NCBI RefSeq assembly: GCF_006337105.1
Contig: NZ_CP040871.1
Coordinates: forward strand, 806,001 to 870,000
DNA length: 64,000 nucleotides
Direction: 5' to 3'
Origin: Thermomonas aquatica
GTDB lineage: Bacteria; Pseudomonadota; Gammaproteobacteria; Xanthomonadales; Xanthomonadaceae
Position numbers and translations under genes: made by a program. Below are positions 55,344-64,000 of this stretch, in pieces (position 1 is the first letter of the stretch; every line of letters begins with the position of its first letter). The notes beneath the pieces are model-generated. The model saw only the letters and a program-made list of their open reading frames with translations. It ran no database searches and was not told the DNA's origin.

Positions 55344-56240
55344 TCAGTCGTCCGGCCAGCGGATCGCCGGCGTGCCCGCGTCCTTGCGGGGCATCGGCAC
55401 CGCGGCCACCGCGTCCCAGACCTTGAGCGCATCGACGGTGGCGGCCACGTCGTGCACGCGCAGCAGCATCGCGCCGCGTTGCGCGGCGATGAGGTGCGCG
55501 GCAAGCGAGCCGAAGATGCGTTCGCGAGGGTCCTCGCGGCCGGTCAGTTCGCCGATGGTTTTCTTGCGCGAAAGGCCGGCCAGCACCGGCACCCCGAGTT
55601 CGGTGAAGCGCTGCAACTGCGCCAGCAATTGCAGGTTGTGCCGTGCGCTCTTGCCGAAGCCGAAACCGGGATCGACCACGATCTTCTTCTTGTCGATGCC
55701 GGCCATTTCCGCGGCGAAGATGCGCTCGGCGAGGAAACGGTGCACCTCGCCGACCACATCGCCGTATTCCGGGTTGGCCTGCATCGTGCGCGGCTCGCCG
55801 AGCATGTGCATCAGCACCACCGGCACGCCGAGTTCCGCCGCCGCATCGAGCGCACCCTCGCGGCGCAAGCCGTACACATCGTTGATCATGCCCGCACCGG
55901 CGGCGACCGCGGCGCGCATCACCTCGGGCTTGCTGGTGTCGATGCCGATCGGGATCGGCACCCGGGCCGCCAGCGCTTCGATCACCGGGATGGTGCGCCG
56001 CAGCTCCTCCTCGATGGAAACGTCCTGCGCGCCGGGCCGGGTCGATTCGCCGCCGATATCGAGGATCGCCGCGCCCTGCTCCGCCAGCCGCAACCCGTGC
56101 GCGATCGCCGCTTCCGCATCGAAATGCTCGCCGCCGTCGGAGAACGAGTCCGGCGTGGCATTGACGATGCCCATCACCCGCGGCACGTCGAGTTTGAGGA
56201 TGCGGCCGGCGCAGTCGAGTTGCGGGGAGGTGTCGAACAT
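55344..56240 (-). CDS. folP: Dihydropteroate synthase (298 aa)
   Basis: Joins pterin diphosphate and p-aminobenzoate in folate synthesis; target of sulfonamides. VMGIVNATPDSFSDGGEH is the first signature, DIGGESTRPGA the second, and DPGFGFGKSARHN, then KKTIGELTGRE fit. Complete. It begins 5 bases after the TPR gene upstream (minus strand), so the two are probably one transcript. Confidence 0.97.
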   Translation of the reverse strand: MFDTSPQLDCAGRILKLDVPRVMGIVNATPDSFSDGGEHFDAEAAIAHGLRLAEQGAAILDIGGESTRPGAQDVSIEEELRRTIPVIEALAARVPIPIGIDTSKPEVMRAAVAAGAGMINDVYGLRREGALDAAAELGVPVVLMHMLGEPRTMQANPEYGDVVGEVHRFLAERIFAAEMAGIDKKKIVVDPGFGFGKSARHNLQLLAQLQRFTELGVPVLAGLSRKKTIGELTGREDPRERIFGSLAAHLIAAQRGAMLLRVHDVAATVDALKVWDAVAAVPMPRKDAGTPAIRWPDD

Positions 56241-56245
56241 GCGGG

Positions 56246-58075
56246 TCAGATGCCCTTTGCCTGGCTTTCGGTGGGGGGCGGCAGGCCGACCTGCAGGCAG
56301 AAGGCCGCCATCCGCGGGTCGTGCTTGTAGCGCATCAGCAATGGGTCGATCAGGGTGTTGCCGATGCCGGGGTCCTGGGTGGCGCGGGCGCGCTCGAGCC
56401 ACTCGAACACCGCCTTGTCGTCGCGCCGCAGCGCCTGCACCTGCGCGATCTGGAAGGCGGCCACCCCGCCATGGCGTTCGATCAGCTCGCGCAAAGCCGC
56501 ATCCGCGGCTGCGCGGTCCGTGCCGATCTGCAGCGCCATCGCCCGCGCGATGTCGCGCCACACGCCTTCCTGCTCGCGTTGCGCCGCCGCCAGTGCGGCC
56601 TTGGCATCGCCGCGCTGGATTTCGATGATCGCCAGTTGCGCCCATGCCGAACTGCCTTGCGGCCGCAGCTCGATCGACTTGCGGATCGCGGCCTCGGCTT
56701 CGTCCAGCCGCCCCAGCGCGGACAGGTAGGCGCTGTACCAGTTCCACCAGTTGGGCGACATCGGATCGTTGCGGATCGCCTCGCCGCTCAGCTTGGTCGC
56801 TTCCGCCAATTGCCCCTGCAGCGCCAGCATGCTGGCCATGCTGAACTTGGTCTGCAGGTTCTCCGGCGCCAGTTCCAGTCCGCGCCGGTAGGCGGCGGTG
56901 GCGCCGCGCCAGTCGAGCTGGTTCTCCAGCAACCAGCCCCGGGCGACGTGCACGTCGCCAAGGTCGGGAGCCAGCTGCATCGCGATGTCGCCGGCGCGAC
57001 GCGCCTCGTCGTATGCGTCGCGCGCCTGCTCGCCGCTGAGCCCGAGCGCCGCCAGGGTGGTCCAGTAGCGCGAAAGCGTCGCCCACGCCAATGCGTACTT
57101 GGGATCGAGCTGCGTCGCCCGCTGCAGATGCCCGATCGCGAGGCGCATGTCGCCTTCGGCGCCACGGTCCTCGTAGAAATTGCCCTGCATGAAGGCCGCA
57201 TAGGCCTCCAGGTCGCCGCTCGGGGGGCGGTCGTTGCGCCGAGTGAAATTGCCCGACAGCAATTTCGCCGACAGCGCCGCGGCGATCGAGCGCGTCAGCT
57301 CGTCCTGCAACGCGAACAGGTCGCGATAGGGGCGGTCGTACTGCTTCGTCCATAGCGCCGAACCATCTTCGGCGTGCACGACCTCGGCACGGATCCGCAC
57401 CATGTCGTCGGCGCGCTGCACGCTGCCGGCCAGCAGGTAGGCCACGCCCAGCTTGGCGCCGATGCTGCGGGCGTCCTCCTTGCTGTCGCGGAAGCGGAAC
57501 GAGGACGTGCGGCCGATCACCCGCAGGCCCTCGAACCCGGACAGCGCGTCGATCAGGTTTTCAGACAGCCCGTCGGAGAAGAACTGCTGGCTGGCATCGC
57601 CGCTGGCATTGACCAGCGGCAACACCGCGATCGAGTTCCCGCGCGCCACCGGCCTGTTGGCGGCCCTGGACTCGGCGGCACGGGTGGTTTCGGCCACCAG
57701 CGCCGCCTCGCGCCGCGGCGAGAGCACGAACTTGTCGAAGGCGAAGTAACCCAGGGCCAGCGCGAGCACGGCGATGATCGCGCGATCGAGCTTGCGCGCG
57801 GTGTGCGGGGCCACCGAGCCCGGCGACGGGTCCGAGTGGTCGCGCTGCAATCCCTGCGGGGTAAGCTTGAATACCCAGGCCAGGGCGAGCGAAGGGAAGA
57901 ACGCGACGGCCAGGGTGATCACCAGCGCCTTCATCGTCCAGGGCGGCGCATCGAATATCGGCAGCAAGGTGGCGCCCACCTGCACGACCAGCCACGCCGA
58001 GACCAGGTACAGGCCGGCCATGCGGATCACGTTGCGGCGCATGAGCTCCGCGATGAATCCGTCGCCTGTCGCCAA
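56246..58075 (-). CDS. Membrane protein with FlgO-like domain and TPR repeats (609 aa)
   Basis: Three spans in the first 125 residues (about 20-35, 47-67, 99-113). A TolB/FlgO-like domain follows (IAVLPLVNASGDASQQFFSD, GLSENLIDALSGFEGLRVIG) and then many TPR units (QLDPKYALAWATLSRYWTTL). Related throughout the C-terminal two-thirds to the TIR-TPR protein at 45.4 kb but without TIR. Function unknown; this type is common in Xanthomonadales near regulators. Between ftsH and folP. Confidence 0.85.
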   Translation of the reverse strand: MATGDGFIAELMRRNVIRMAGLYLVSAWLVVQVGATLLPIFDAPPWTMKALVITLAVAFFPSLALAWVFKLTPQGLQRDHSDPSPGSVAPHTARKLDRAIIAVLALALGYFAFDKFVLSPRREAALVAETTRAAESRAANRPVARGNSIAVLPLVNASGDASQQFFSDGLSENLIDALSGFEGLRVIGRTSSFRFRDSKEDARSIGAKLGVAYLLAGSVQRADDMVRIRAEVVHAEDGSALWTKQYDRPYRDLFALQDELTRSIAAALSAKLLSGNFTRRNDRPPSGDLEAYAAFMQGNFYEDRGAEGDMRLAIGHLQRATQLDPKYALAWATLSRYWTTLAALGLSGEQARDAYDEARRAGDIAMQLAPDLGDVHVARGWLLENQLDWRGATAAYRRGLELAPENLQTKFSMASMLALQGQLAEATKLSGEAIRNDPMSPNWWNWYSAYLSALGRLDEAEAAIRKSIELRPQGSSAWAQLAIIEIQRGDAKAALAAAQREQEGVWRDIARAMALQIGTDRAAADAALRELIERHGGVAAFQIAQVQALRRDDKAVFEWLERARATQDPGIGNTLIDPLLMRYKHDPRMAAFCLQVGLPPPTESQAKGI

Positions 58076-58178
58076 GGCGCTCCCCCCTTCGCCCGCCGGG
58101 CGTGCCGGCTCCCGCTGCGAGTGTCCGCAATGACCGCCAGCCGCGCAACCACGGGTCGCCGCCGGGGCGGATGCGAAA

Positions 58179-58202
58179 AAGGCCGGGATCGCTCCCGGCC
58201 TT
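58179..58202 (-). terminator. Intrinsic terminator of ftsH
   Basis: AAGGCCGGGA and TCCCGGCCTT (loop TCGC); on the minus strand it is followed by TTTTT from the upstream A tract, directly after ftsH. Confidence 0.85.
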
Positions 58203-58231
58203 CGCCTTTCATCCGCGGGCGGATGCCCCGC

Positions 58232-60130
<1,899 letters not shown>

Positions 60131-60146
60131 GTCTGCCTTCTGCTTC

Positions 60147-60809
60147 CTACTTCACCTGCGCAAGCTTGCCCTGTGCCAGTGCGTACACCTCCGGCGACCG
60201 CTTGCGCGAGGCCGCCGGCTTGCGGATCGCCACCTTGGCGTAGCGCCGCCGCAATTCCCGCACGTAGTCGTCGAAACCGATTCCCTGGAACAGCTTGATC
60301 AGGAACGTGCCGCCGGTGCGGAGCTGGCCATCGGCGAAATCCATGGCGAGTTCCGCCAGGTGCATCGCGCGCGGCTGGTCCACCGCATCCATACCGCTCT
60401 TATTGGGGGCCATGTCGGACAAGACAAGGTCGACCTGTTCCCCTTCCAGCATTTCCAGCAAGCGGGATAGGACGGCATCGTCCCTGAAGTCGCCATGAAG
60501 GAAGTCGACCCCGGCCAGCGACGGCATCTCCAGGATGTCGCTGGCGATCATCCGCCCGCGCCGGGCGCCGTCCGGCAGGCCGCGCTCCATCTGGTCCAGC
60601 TCCTGCCGCACCCATTGCGACCAGCCGCCCGGGGCCGCGCCCAGGTCCACCACCACCATGCCCGGCTTGAGCAGGCGGTCGCGCTCGACCAGTTCCTCCA
60701 GCTTGTAGGCCGCGCGCGAACGCATGCCCTCCGCCTGCGCCTTCTTCACGTAGGGGTCGGAGAAATGTTCCTTGAGCCAGCGCTGGCTGGATTTGCTGCG
60801 GGTGGCCAC
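60147..60809 (-). CDS. rlmE: 23S rRNA (uridine-2'-O)-methyltransferase RlmE (220 aa)
   Basis: Methylates U2552 of 23S rRNA using SAM. SAM motif [15 protein letters not shown] and the catalytic tetrad residues in [21 protein letters not shown] and [10 protein letters not shown]-terminal [20 protein letters not shown] is typical. GTG start at 60809; the longer frame overlaps the divergent yhbY gene. Forms the rlmE-ftsH pair. Confidence 0.95.
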   Translation of the reverse strand: MATRSKSSQRWLKEHFSDPYVKKAQAEGMRSRAAYKLEELVERDRLLKPGMVVVDLGAAPGGWSQWVRQELDQMERGLPDGARRGRMIASDILEMPSLAGVDFLHGDFRDDAVLSRLLEMLEGEQVDLVLSDMAPNKSGMDAVDQPRAMHLAELAMDFADGQLRTGGTFLIKLFQGIGFDDYVRELRRRYAKVAIRKPAASRKRSPEVYALAQGKLAQVK

Positions 60810-60881
60810 GAGCGCCTGGAAGCATGGGGATTCGGGCCGCCATGATACCCTGCCGCCTGTTTCCGCCCTTTCCCGTGCCGC

Positions 60882-61187
60882 ATGCCAGTCGCCCTGACCA
60901 ACGCCCAGATCCGCTTCCTGCGAGGCCAGGCCCACGACCTCAAGGCGATGCTGCAGGTCGGCGGCAAGGGCATCAGCGACGCGCTGGCCGCCGAGGTCGA
61001 CGGCGCGCTGGAACACCACGAGCTGATCAAGATCAAGGTGGCCGCCGACGACCGCGACACGCGCGACGCGATGATCGCCGACCTCGCCGCGCGCACCGAC
61101 GCCGCGCTGGTGCAGCGCATCGGCCATACCGCCGTGCTGTACCGGCCGAGCAAGGACAAGCGGCACATCGTGCTGCCGCGCGGCTGA
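60882..61187 (+). CDS. yhbY: RNA-binding protein YhbY (101 aa)
   Basis: CRM domain protein bound to pre-50S ribosomes. [20 protein letters not shown], the GxxG loop in [14 protein letters not shown] and [20 protein letters not shown] fit the family throughout. Divergent from rlmE with about 70 bases between the starts, the same layout as in many gammaproteobacteria. Confidence 0.95.
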   Translation: MPVALTNAQIRFLRGQAHDLKAMLQVGGKGISDALAAEVDGALEHHELIKIKVAADDRDTRDAMIADLAARTDAALVQRIGHTAVLYRPSKDKRHIVLPRG

Positions 61188-61204
61188 TCCGCACCGGCCA
61201 CGCG

Positions 61205-61579
61205 ATGCAGCTCAACCTCGAACGCCCGGATTACCTGTATTTCCTGCGCGGCGCCGACGGCAACGGCGCGCTGGTCAACGACCGCCGCCTCGAACGCAGC
61301 TTCGTCATCGCCCCGAATGCGCTGGTCGAAGACTGGCCGGTACGCGATGCCGGCGCGATGACGCCATCCGATCTCGATGCACTGCTCGCGCTGCAACCGG
61401 AACTGGTCGTGCTGGGCACCGGCGCGCAGCAACGTTTCCCGCCGGCCGCGGTCATGGCCGCCTGCCTGCAGCGCGGGATCGGCATCGAAGCGATGACCAA
61501 TGCGGCGGCCGCGCGCACCTATTCGGTGCTGGCCGGCGAGGGGCGCCGGGTGGTCGCGGGGTTCGTGTTGCCGGCGTGA
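61205..61579 (+). CDS. Mth938-like domain protein (124 aa)
   Basis: [20 protein letters not shown], then [19 protein letters not shown], and [17 protein letters not shown] with [20 protein letters not shown] form the Mth938/NDUFAF3-like fold. In mitochondria a member assists complex I assembly; in bacteria the role is not settled. Follows yhbY by 17 bases and overlaps the next gene by 4, so likely in one operon. Confidence 0.88.
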   Translation: MQLNLERPDYLYFLRGADGNGALVNDRRLERSFVIAPNALVEDWPVRDAGAMTPSDLDALLALQPELVVLGTGAQQRFPPAAVMAACLQRGIGIEAMTNAAAARTYSVLAGEGRRVVAGFVLPA

Positions 61580-62169
61580 GCCCTCGGCTTGCCCTGGCCG
61601 TGGCGGTCGCCTCCCTGCTGGCGGCATGCGAGGCAGGATCGCCCCGGGCGCCCTCGCAAACCCGCTACGAGGCCTGGCGAGAAACCCGTCGCGCCGATGT
61701 CGATGCCTACCAGGCATTCCTGCAGGCGCGCGGCGTCGCCGGCATCCTGCCGTTGCAGGAACTGCTGCGCAGCGGACGCCGATGGCGGCATTGCGGAGCG
61801 AGCGAATTCGCGGTTCCCCCGCGCAAGGCCTGGCAGGCGATGCCCGCCACCTTGCGCCTGGTGAGCACCCTGCGCGCCGCAGGCGTGATCGCCCGGCCAA
61901 CCGTGGCTTCCTCGTTCCGCACTCCCGGGTTCAACCGCTGCGAGGGCGGCAGCGCGAAAAGCCGGCATCTGGCCAACAACGCGCTCGATTTCGACCTCGG
62001 CACCGCCGCAGACCGGCGCTTGTGCGCGTGGTGGCGGGCGCATGGCGCCGAGCATCGGTTCGGGCTCGGCTTCTATTCGCCGACGCGCATCCATGTCGAC
62101 ACCGCCGGCTTCCGCACCTGGGGCCGGGACCACACGCGCCGGACCTCCCTGTGCCGCGCGATCCGTTGA
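61576..62169 (+). CDS. Peptidase M15-like lipoprotein (197 aa)
   Basis: Signal peptide with lipobox LLAAC (Cys at residue 18). The M15 zinc site is read from SFRTPGFNRC, SRHLANNALDFDLG (H-x6-D) and IHVDTAG (H-x-D). These enzymes trim peptidoglycan peptides (D-Ala-D-Ala or related bonds) outside the inner membrane. GTG start overlapping the previous stop. Converges with nlpD by a single base gap. Confidence 0.85.
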   Translation: MSPRLALAVAVASLLAACEAGSPRAPSQTRYEAWRETRRADVDAYQAFLQARGVAGILPLQELLRSGRRWRHCGASEFAVPPRKAWQAMPATLRLVSTLRAAGVIARPTVASSFRTPGFNRCEGGSAKSRHLANNALDFDLGTAADRRLCAWWRAHGAEHRFGLGFYSPTRIHVDTAGFRTWGRDHTRRTSLCRAIR

Positions 62170-62170
62170 T

Positions 62171-62953
62171 TCAGCGCTTCGGCAAATACTGCTGCGGATC
62201 GACCGGCTTGCCGTTGTAGCGGATCTCGAAATGCAGCATGTCGCGCGCCGCGCCGCTGCGGCCCATTTCCGCGATCTGCTGCCCGGCCTTCACCAGCTGG
62301 CCTTCGTTGACCAGGCGCGCGCGGTTGTGGCCGTAGGCGGACAGCCATTGCTCGTTGTGCTTGACGATCACCAGCTCGCCGTAGCCGACTAGGCCGGAAC
62401 CGGAATACACCACCACGCCGTCGGCGGCGGCGCGCACGGGTTGCCCGCCCTTGCCGCCGATGTCGATGCCCTGGCGGGTGGGATCGCCGCCGGCATAGGT
62501 TTCGAGCACGCCGCCATCGGCCGGCCAGCGCCATCCGATGTTGCTGGTGGCCGGGATCACGACCGGCGCCGGCGCGGCAGGCCTGGGCGCGGTGGGCGCT
62601 GCCGGCTTCGTTGCCGACGGGGTGGCCGGCCGTGCCGCGACCCCGCCCTGCCCGCCCGGATACAGGCGCAGGCGCTGCCCCGGATGGATCGTGTACGGCG
62701 GCGGGATGTCGTTCCACAGCGCCAGGTCGAGCGCGGTCAGGCCGTTCTCGGTGGCGATGCGGTACACGTTCTGCCCGCGCTGCACGACCACGGTGGCGCC
62801 GTATTTCGGCTGCGACACCCGGATCGGGCGTTCCCCCGCGGGTATCCGCGGATTGCGCGCATGCGTCGCGGATTCGCGGATGACGTGGCTGCGGCCGCAG
62901 GCGGCGAGCAGCGCGAGGATGCAGACGGCAATGAGGAGTCGATGCGTGCGCAT
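62171..62953 (-). CDS. nlpD: NlpD-like LysM/M23 lipoprotein (260 aa)
   Basis: Lipobox LLAAC (Cys at residue 19), one LysM domain (VVVQRGQNVYRIATENGLTA, then IHPGQRLRLYP), a Pro/Ala-rich linker and an M23 (LytM) domain. The first zinc ligand is missing (QGIDIGG where active enzymes have H-x-G-x-D), while HFEIRYN remains, so it is an activator of an amidase and not a hydrolase itself. Acts in the outer membrane during division. Confidence 0.9.
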   Translation of the reverse strand: MRTHRLLIAVCILALLAACGRSHVIRESATHARNPRIPAGERPIRVSQPKYGATVVVQRGQNVYRIATENGLTALDLALWNDIPPPYTIHPGQRLRLYPGGQGGVAARPATPSATKPAAPTAPRPAAPAPVVIPATSNIGWRWPADGGVLETYAGGDPTRQGIDIGGKGGQPVRAAADGVVVYSGSGLVGYGELVIVKHNEQWLSAYGHNRARLVNEGQLVKAGQQIAEMGRSGAARDMLHFEIRYNGKPVDPQQYLPKR

Positions 62954-62972
62954 GGGCCCAATCATGGACTAG

Positions 62973-63587
62973 TTATGCCCCATGTCCGCGCAACGCCAGC
63001 CAACCGACCAGCGCGGCGAGCAGCGCGAGCGCGCCCCAGCCGATCGGCTCGATGTAGCGGTGCAGGGCCTTTTCCGCACGCTCGCCGCCCAGGCGGATCG
63101 CCAGCGCGACCAGGAACAGGCGCTTGCCGCGGCCGATCGCCATGCTGGCCATGAACGGCAGGAACGGCACGCCGACGATGCCGCTGGCCCAGGTGAAGAT
63201 CTTCAGCGGGATCGGGGTGAAGCCGGCGATCACCAGCAGCCAGAACGCCTTCCACGGCGACTGCGCGGTGATCTCGCGCAATTGCGCCACCTGCGCGTCG
63301 ATCTTGTCCAGCCAGCCCAGCGCGGCCAGCAGCGGCTTCACCAGCTCGTAGGCGTAGTGGCCGAGCAGATAACCGATCACCGCGCCCAACAGCCCGAAGC
63401 AGAGGCTGATCGTCGCGAACCAGAAGCCGCGCCTGGGCTGCGACAGGCACATCGGCGCCAGCATCACTTCCGGCATCACCGGGAACACGATCGCCTCGGC
63501 GAAGCTCAGGCCGCCCAGCAACGCCGGCGCCTTCGGATGGCGCGACCACTGCAAGGCCTTCTCGTACAGCGGCGCGAACAGCTTCAT
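62973..63587 (-). CDS. YqaA/DedA-like membrane protein (204 aa)
   Basis: VTT-domain (SNARE-associated) inner-membrane protein. [20 protein letters not shown], then [20 protein letters not shown] and [20 protein letters not shown] are the family signatures. Four or five spans. Related proteins move lipid carriers across the membrane; the substrate here is unknown. Its start overlaps the pcm stop by 4 bases. Confidence 0.9.
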   Translation of the reverse strand: MKLFAPLYEKALQWSRHPKAPALLGGLSFAEAIVFPVMPEVMLAPMCLSQPRRGFWFATISLCFGLLGAVIGYLLGHYAYELVKPLLAALGWLDKIDAQVAQLREITAQSPWKAFWLLVIAGFTPIPLKIFTWASGIVGVPFLPFMASMAIGRGKRLFLVALAIRLGGERAEKALHRYIEPIGWGALALLAALVGWLALRGHGA

Positions 63588-64000
63588 CGATCGGTCATCC
63601 CCGACAGCAGCGGCACGAACACCACCGGCCCAAGATCCGCCTGTTCGATGTTGCCCTCGGCATCCTTGCGCAGGCGCAGCAGGTTCTGCCCCGATGCGCC
63701 GCCGACCGGCGCCACCAGGGTGCCGCCGGGCGCGAGTTGCGCGCTCAGCGCCTCGACCAGCGCGGGCGCGGCGGCGGTGACGATGATGCCGTCGAACGGG
63801 CCTTCCTCCGGCCAGCCGATGCGGCCGTCGTCGTGCTTGCTGCGCACGTGCAGGCCGAGCGCGCGGAAGCGCTTGCGGGCGATGCGCAGCAACTCGCCGA
63901 TGCGTTCGACGGTGAACACTTCGAGCCCCAGCGCCGCCAGCACCGCGCCCTGGTAGCCGGAACCGGTGCCGATCTCCAGCACCTTCTTCGGCGCGCTTTC
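63584..64000 (-). CDS. pcm: Protein-L-isoaspartate O-methyltransferase, 3' part (139 codons in window)
   Basis: Repairs isoaspartate in damaged proteins using [22 protein letters not shown] is the SAM-binding motif I, preceded by a P-K-K-V strand that runs into the window edge, and [11 protein letters not shown], then GGTLVAPVG follow. The 5' part, including the substrate loop, lies outside the window. It overlaps the YqaA-like gene by 4 bases; pcm beside nlpD is a common gammaproteobacterial arrangement. Confidence 0.93.
   Translation of the reverse strand, partial: ESAPKKVLEIGTGSGYQGAVLAALGLEVFTVERIGELLRIARKRFRALGLHVRSKHDDGRIGWPEEGPFDGIIVTAAAPALVEALSAQLAPGGTLVAPVGGASGQNLLRLRKDAEGNIEQADLGPVVFVPLLSGMTDR

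Noticed and set aside
62171..62953. Active M23 endopeptidase
   Set aside because: The first zinc ligand histidine is absent, so it is read as an NlpD-like activator.

Overview
The window is high-GC gammaproteobacterial chromosome, most likely from the Lysobacteraceae (Xanthomonadaceae). This rests on the high-GC coding style to the right of 22.2 kb, on gene clusters typical of the group (miaA-hfq-hflX-hflK-hflC-purA, rlmE-ftsH, minCDE, pcm next to nlpD), and on a large sedentary integron. The genus is not resolved.

Region 1, about 1-22,175, is the distal part of a chromosomal integron cassette array with visibly lower GC than the rest. I count 45 attC sites, all in one orientation, plus one remnant. 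The last three sites and the remnant are decayed. The integron integrase and attI are not in the window and should lie to the left. Most cassettes carry one small gene: short membrane, secreted or lipid-anchored proteins, zinc ribbons and unknowns. Five cassettes carry toxin-antitoxin pairs (RHH/ParE, Phd/ParE, RelB-like/ParE, HigBA and a reversed YefM-YoeB). About ten cassettes have no credible gene and fall into three recurrent sequence families with strong conserved hairpins. Almost every cassette begins and ends with 10-13 bp of self-complementary sequence that runs past the attC core sites. One cassette is split by an IS30-family element just before its attC. The right end is decaying: a frameshifted PDZ cassette, a membrane-protein cassette broken by a double stop, and mutated attC sites.

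Region 2, 22.3-34.2 kb, is core chromosome: a DUF488 protein, an AlkA-type glycosylase, an SRPBCC/GyrI-like membrane-anchored protein, a NarL-type two-component pair, a GNAT enzyme overlapping minC of a minCDE operon, a putative metalloprotease, an M2 (ACE-like) lipoprotein peptidase, a Rieske oxygenase and an APC amino-acid transporter.

Region 3, 34.2-45.3 kb, holds a tandem glycine riboswitch with gcvP, a TonB-dependent receptor, a secreted M1 aminopeptidase, a trypsin-like protease with a very acidic N-terminal extension, and a small Ala/Pro-rich lipoprotein.

Region 4, 45.4-64.0 kb, is mostly on the minus strand: a TIR-TM-TPR protein, purA, DUF2065, hflC, hflK, hflX, hfq, miaA, an APC transporter, folP, a TPR protein related to the TIR-TPR protein, ftsH and rlmE. 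The plus strand carries yhbY, an Mth938-domain protein and an M15-type peptidase. The window ends with an nlpD-like gene, a YqaA-type membrane protein and the 3' part of pcm. No tRNA, rRNA or CRISPR array was seen.
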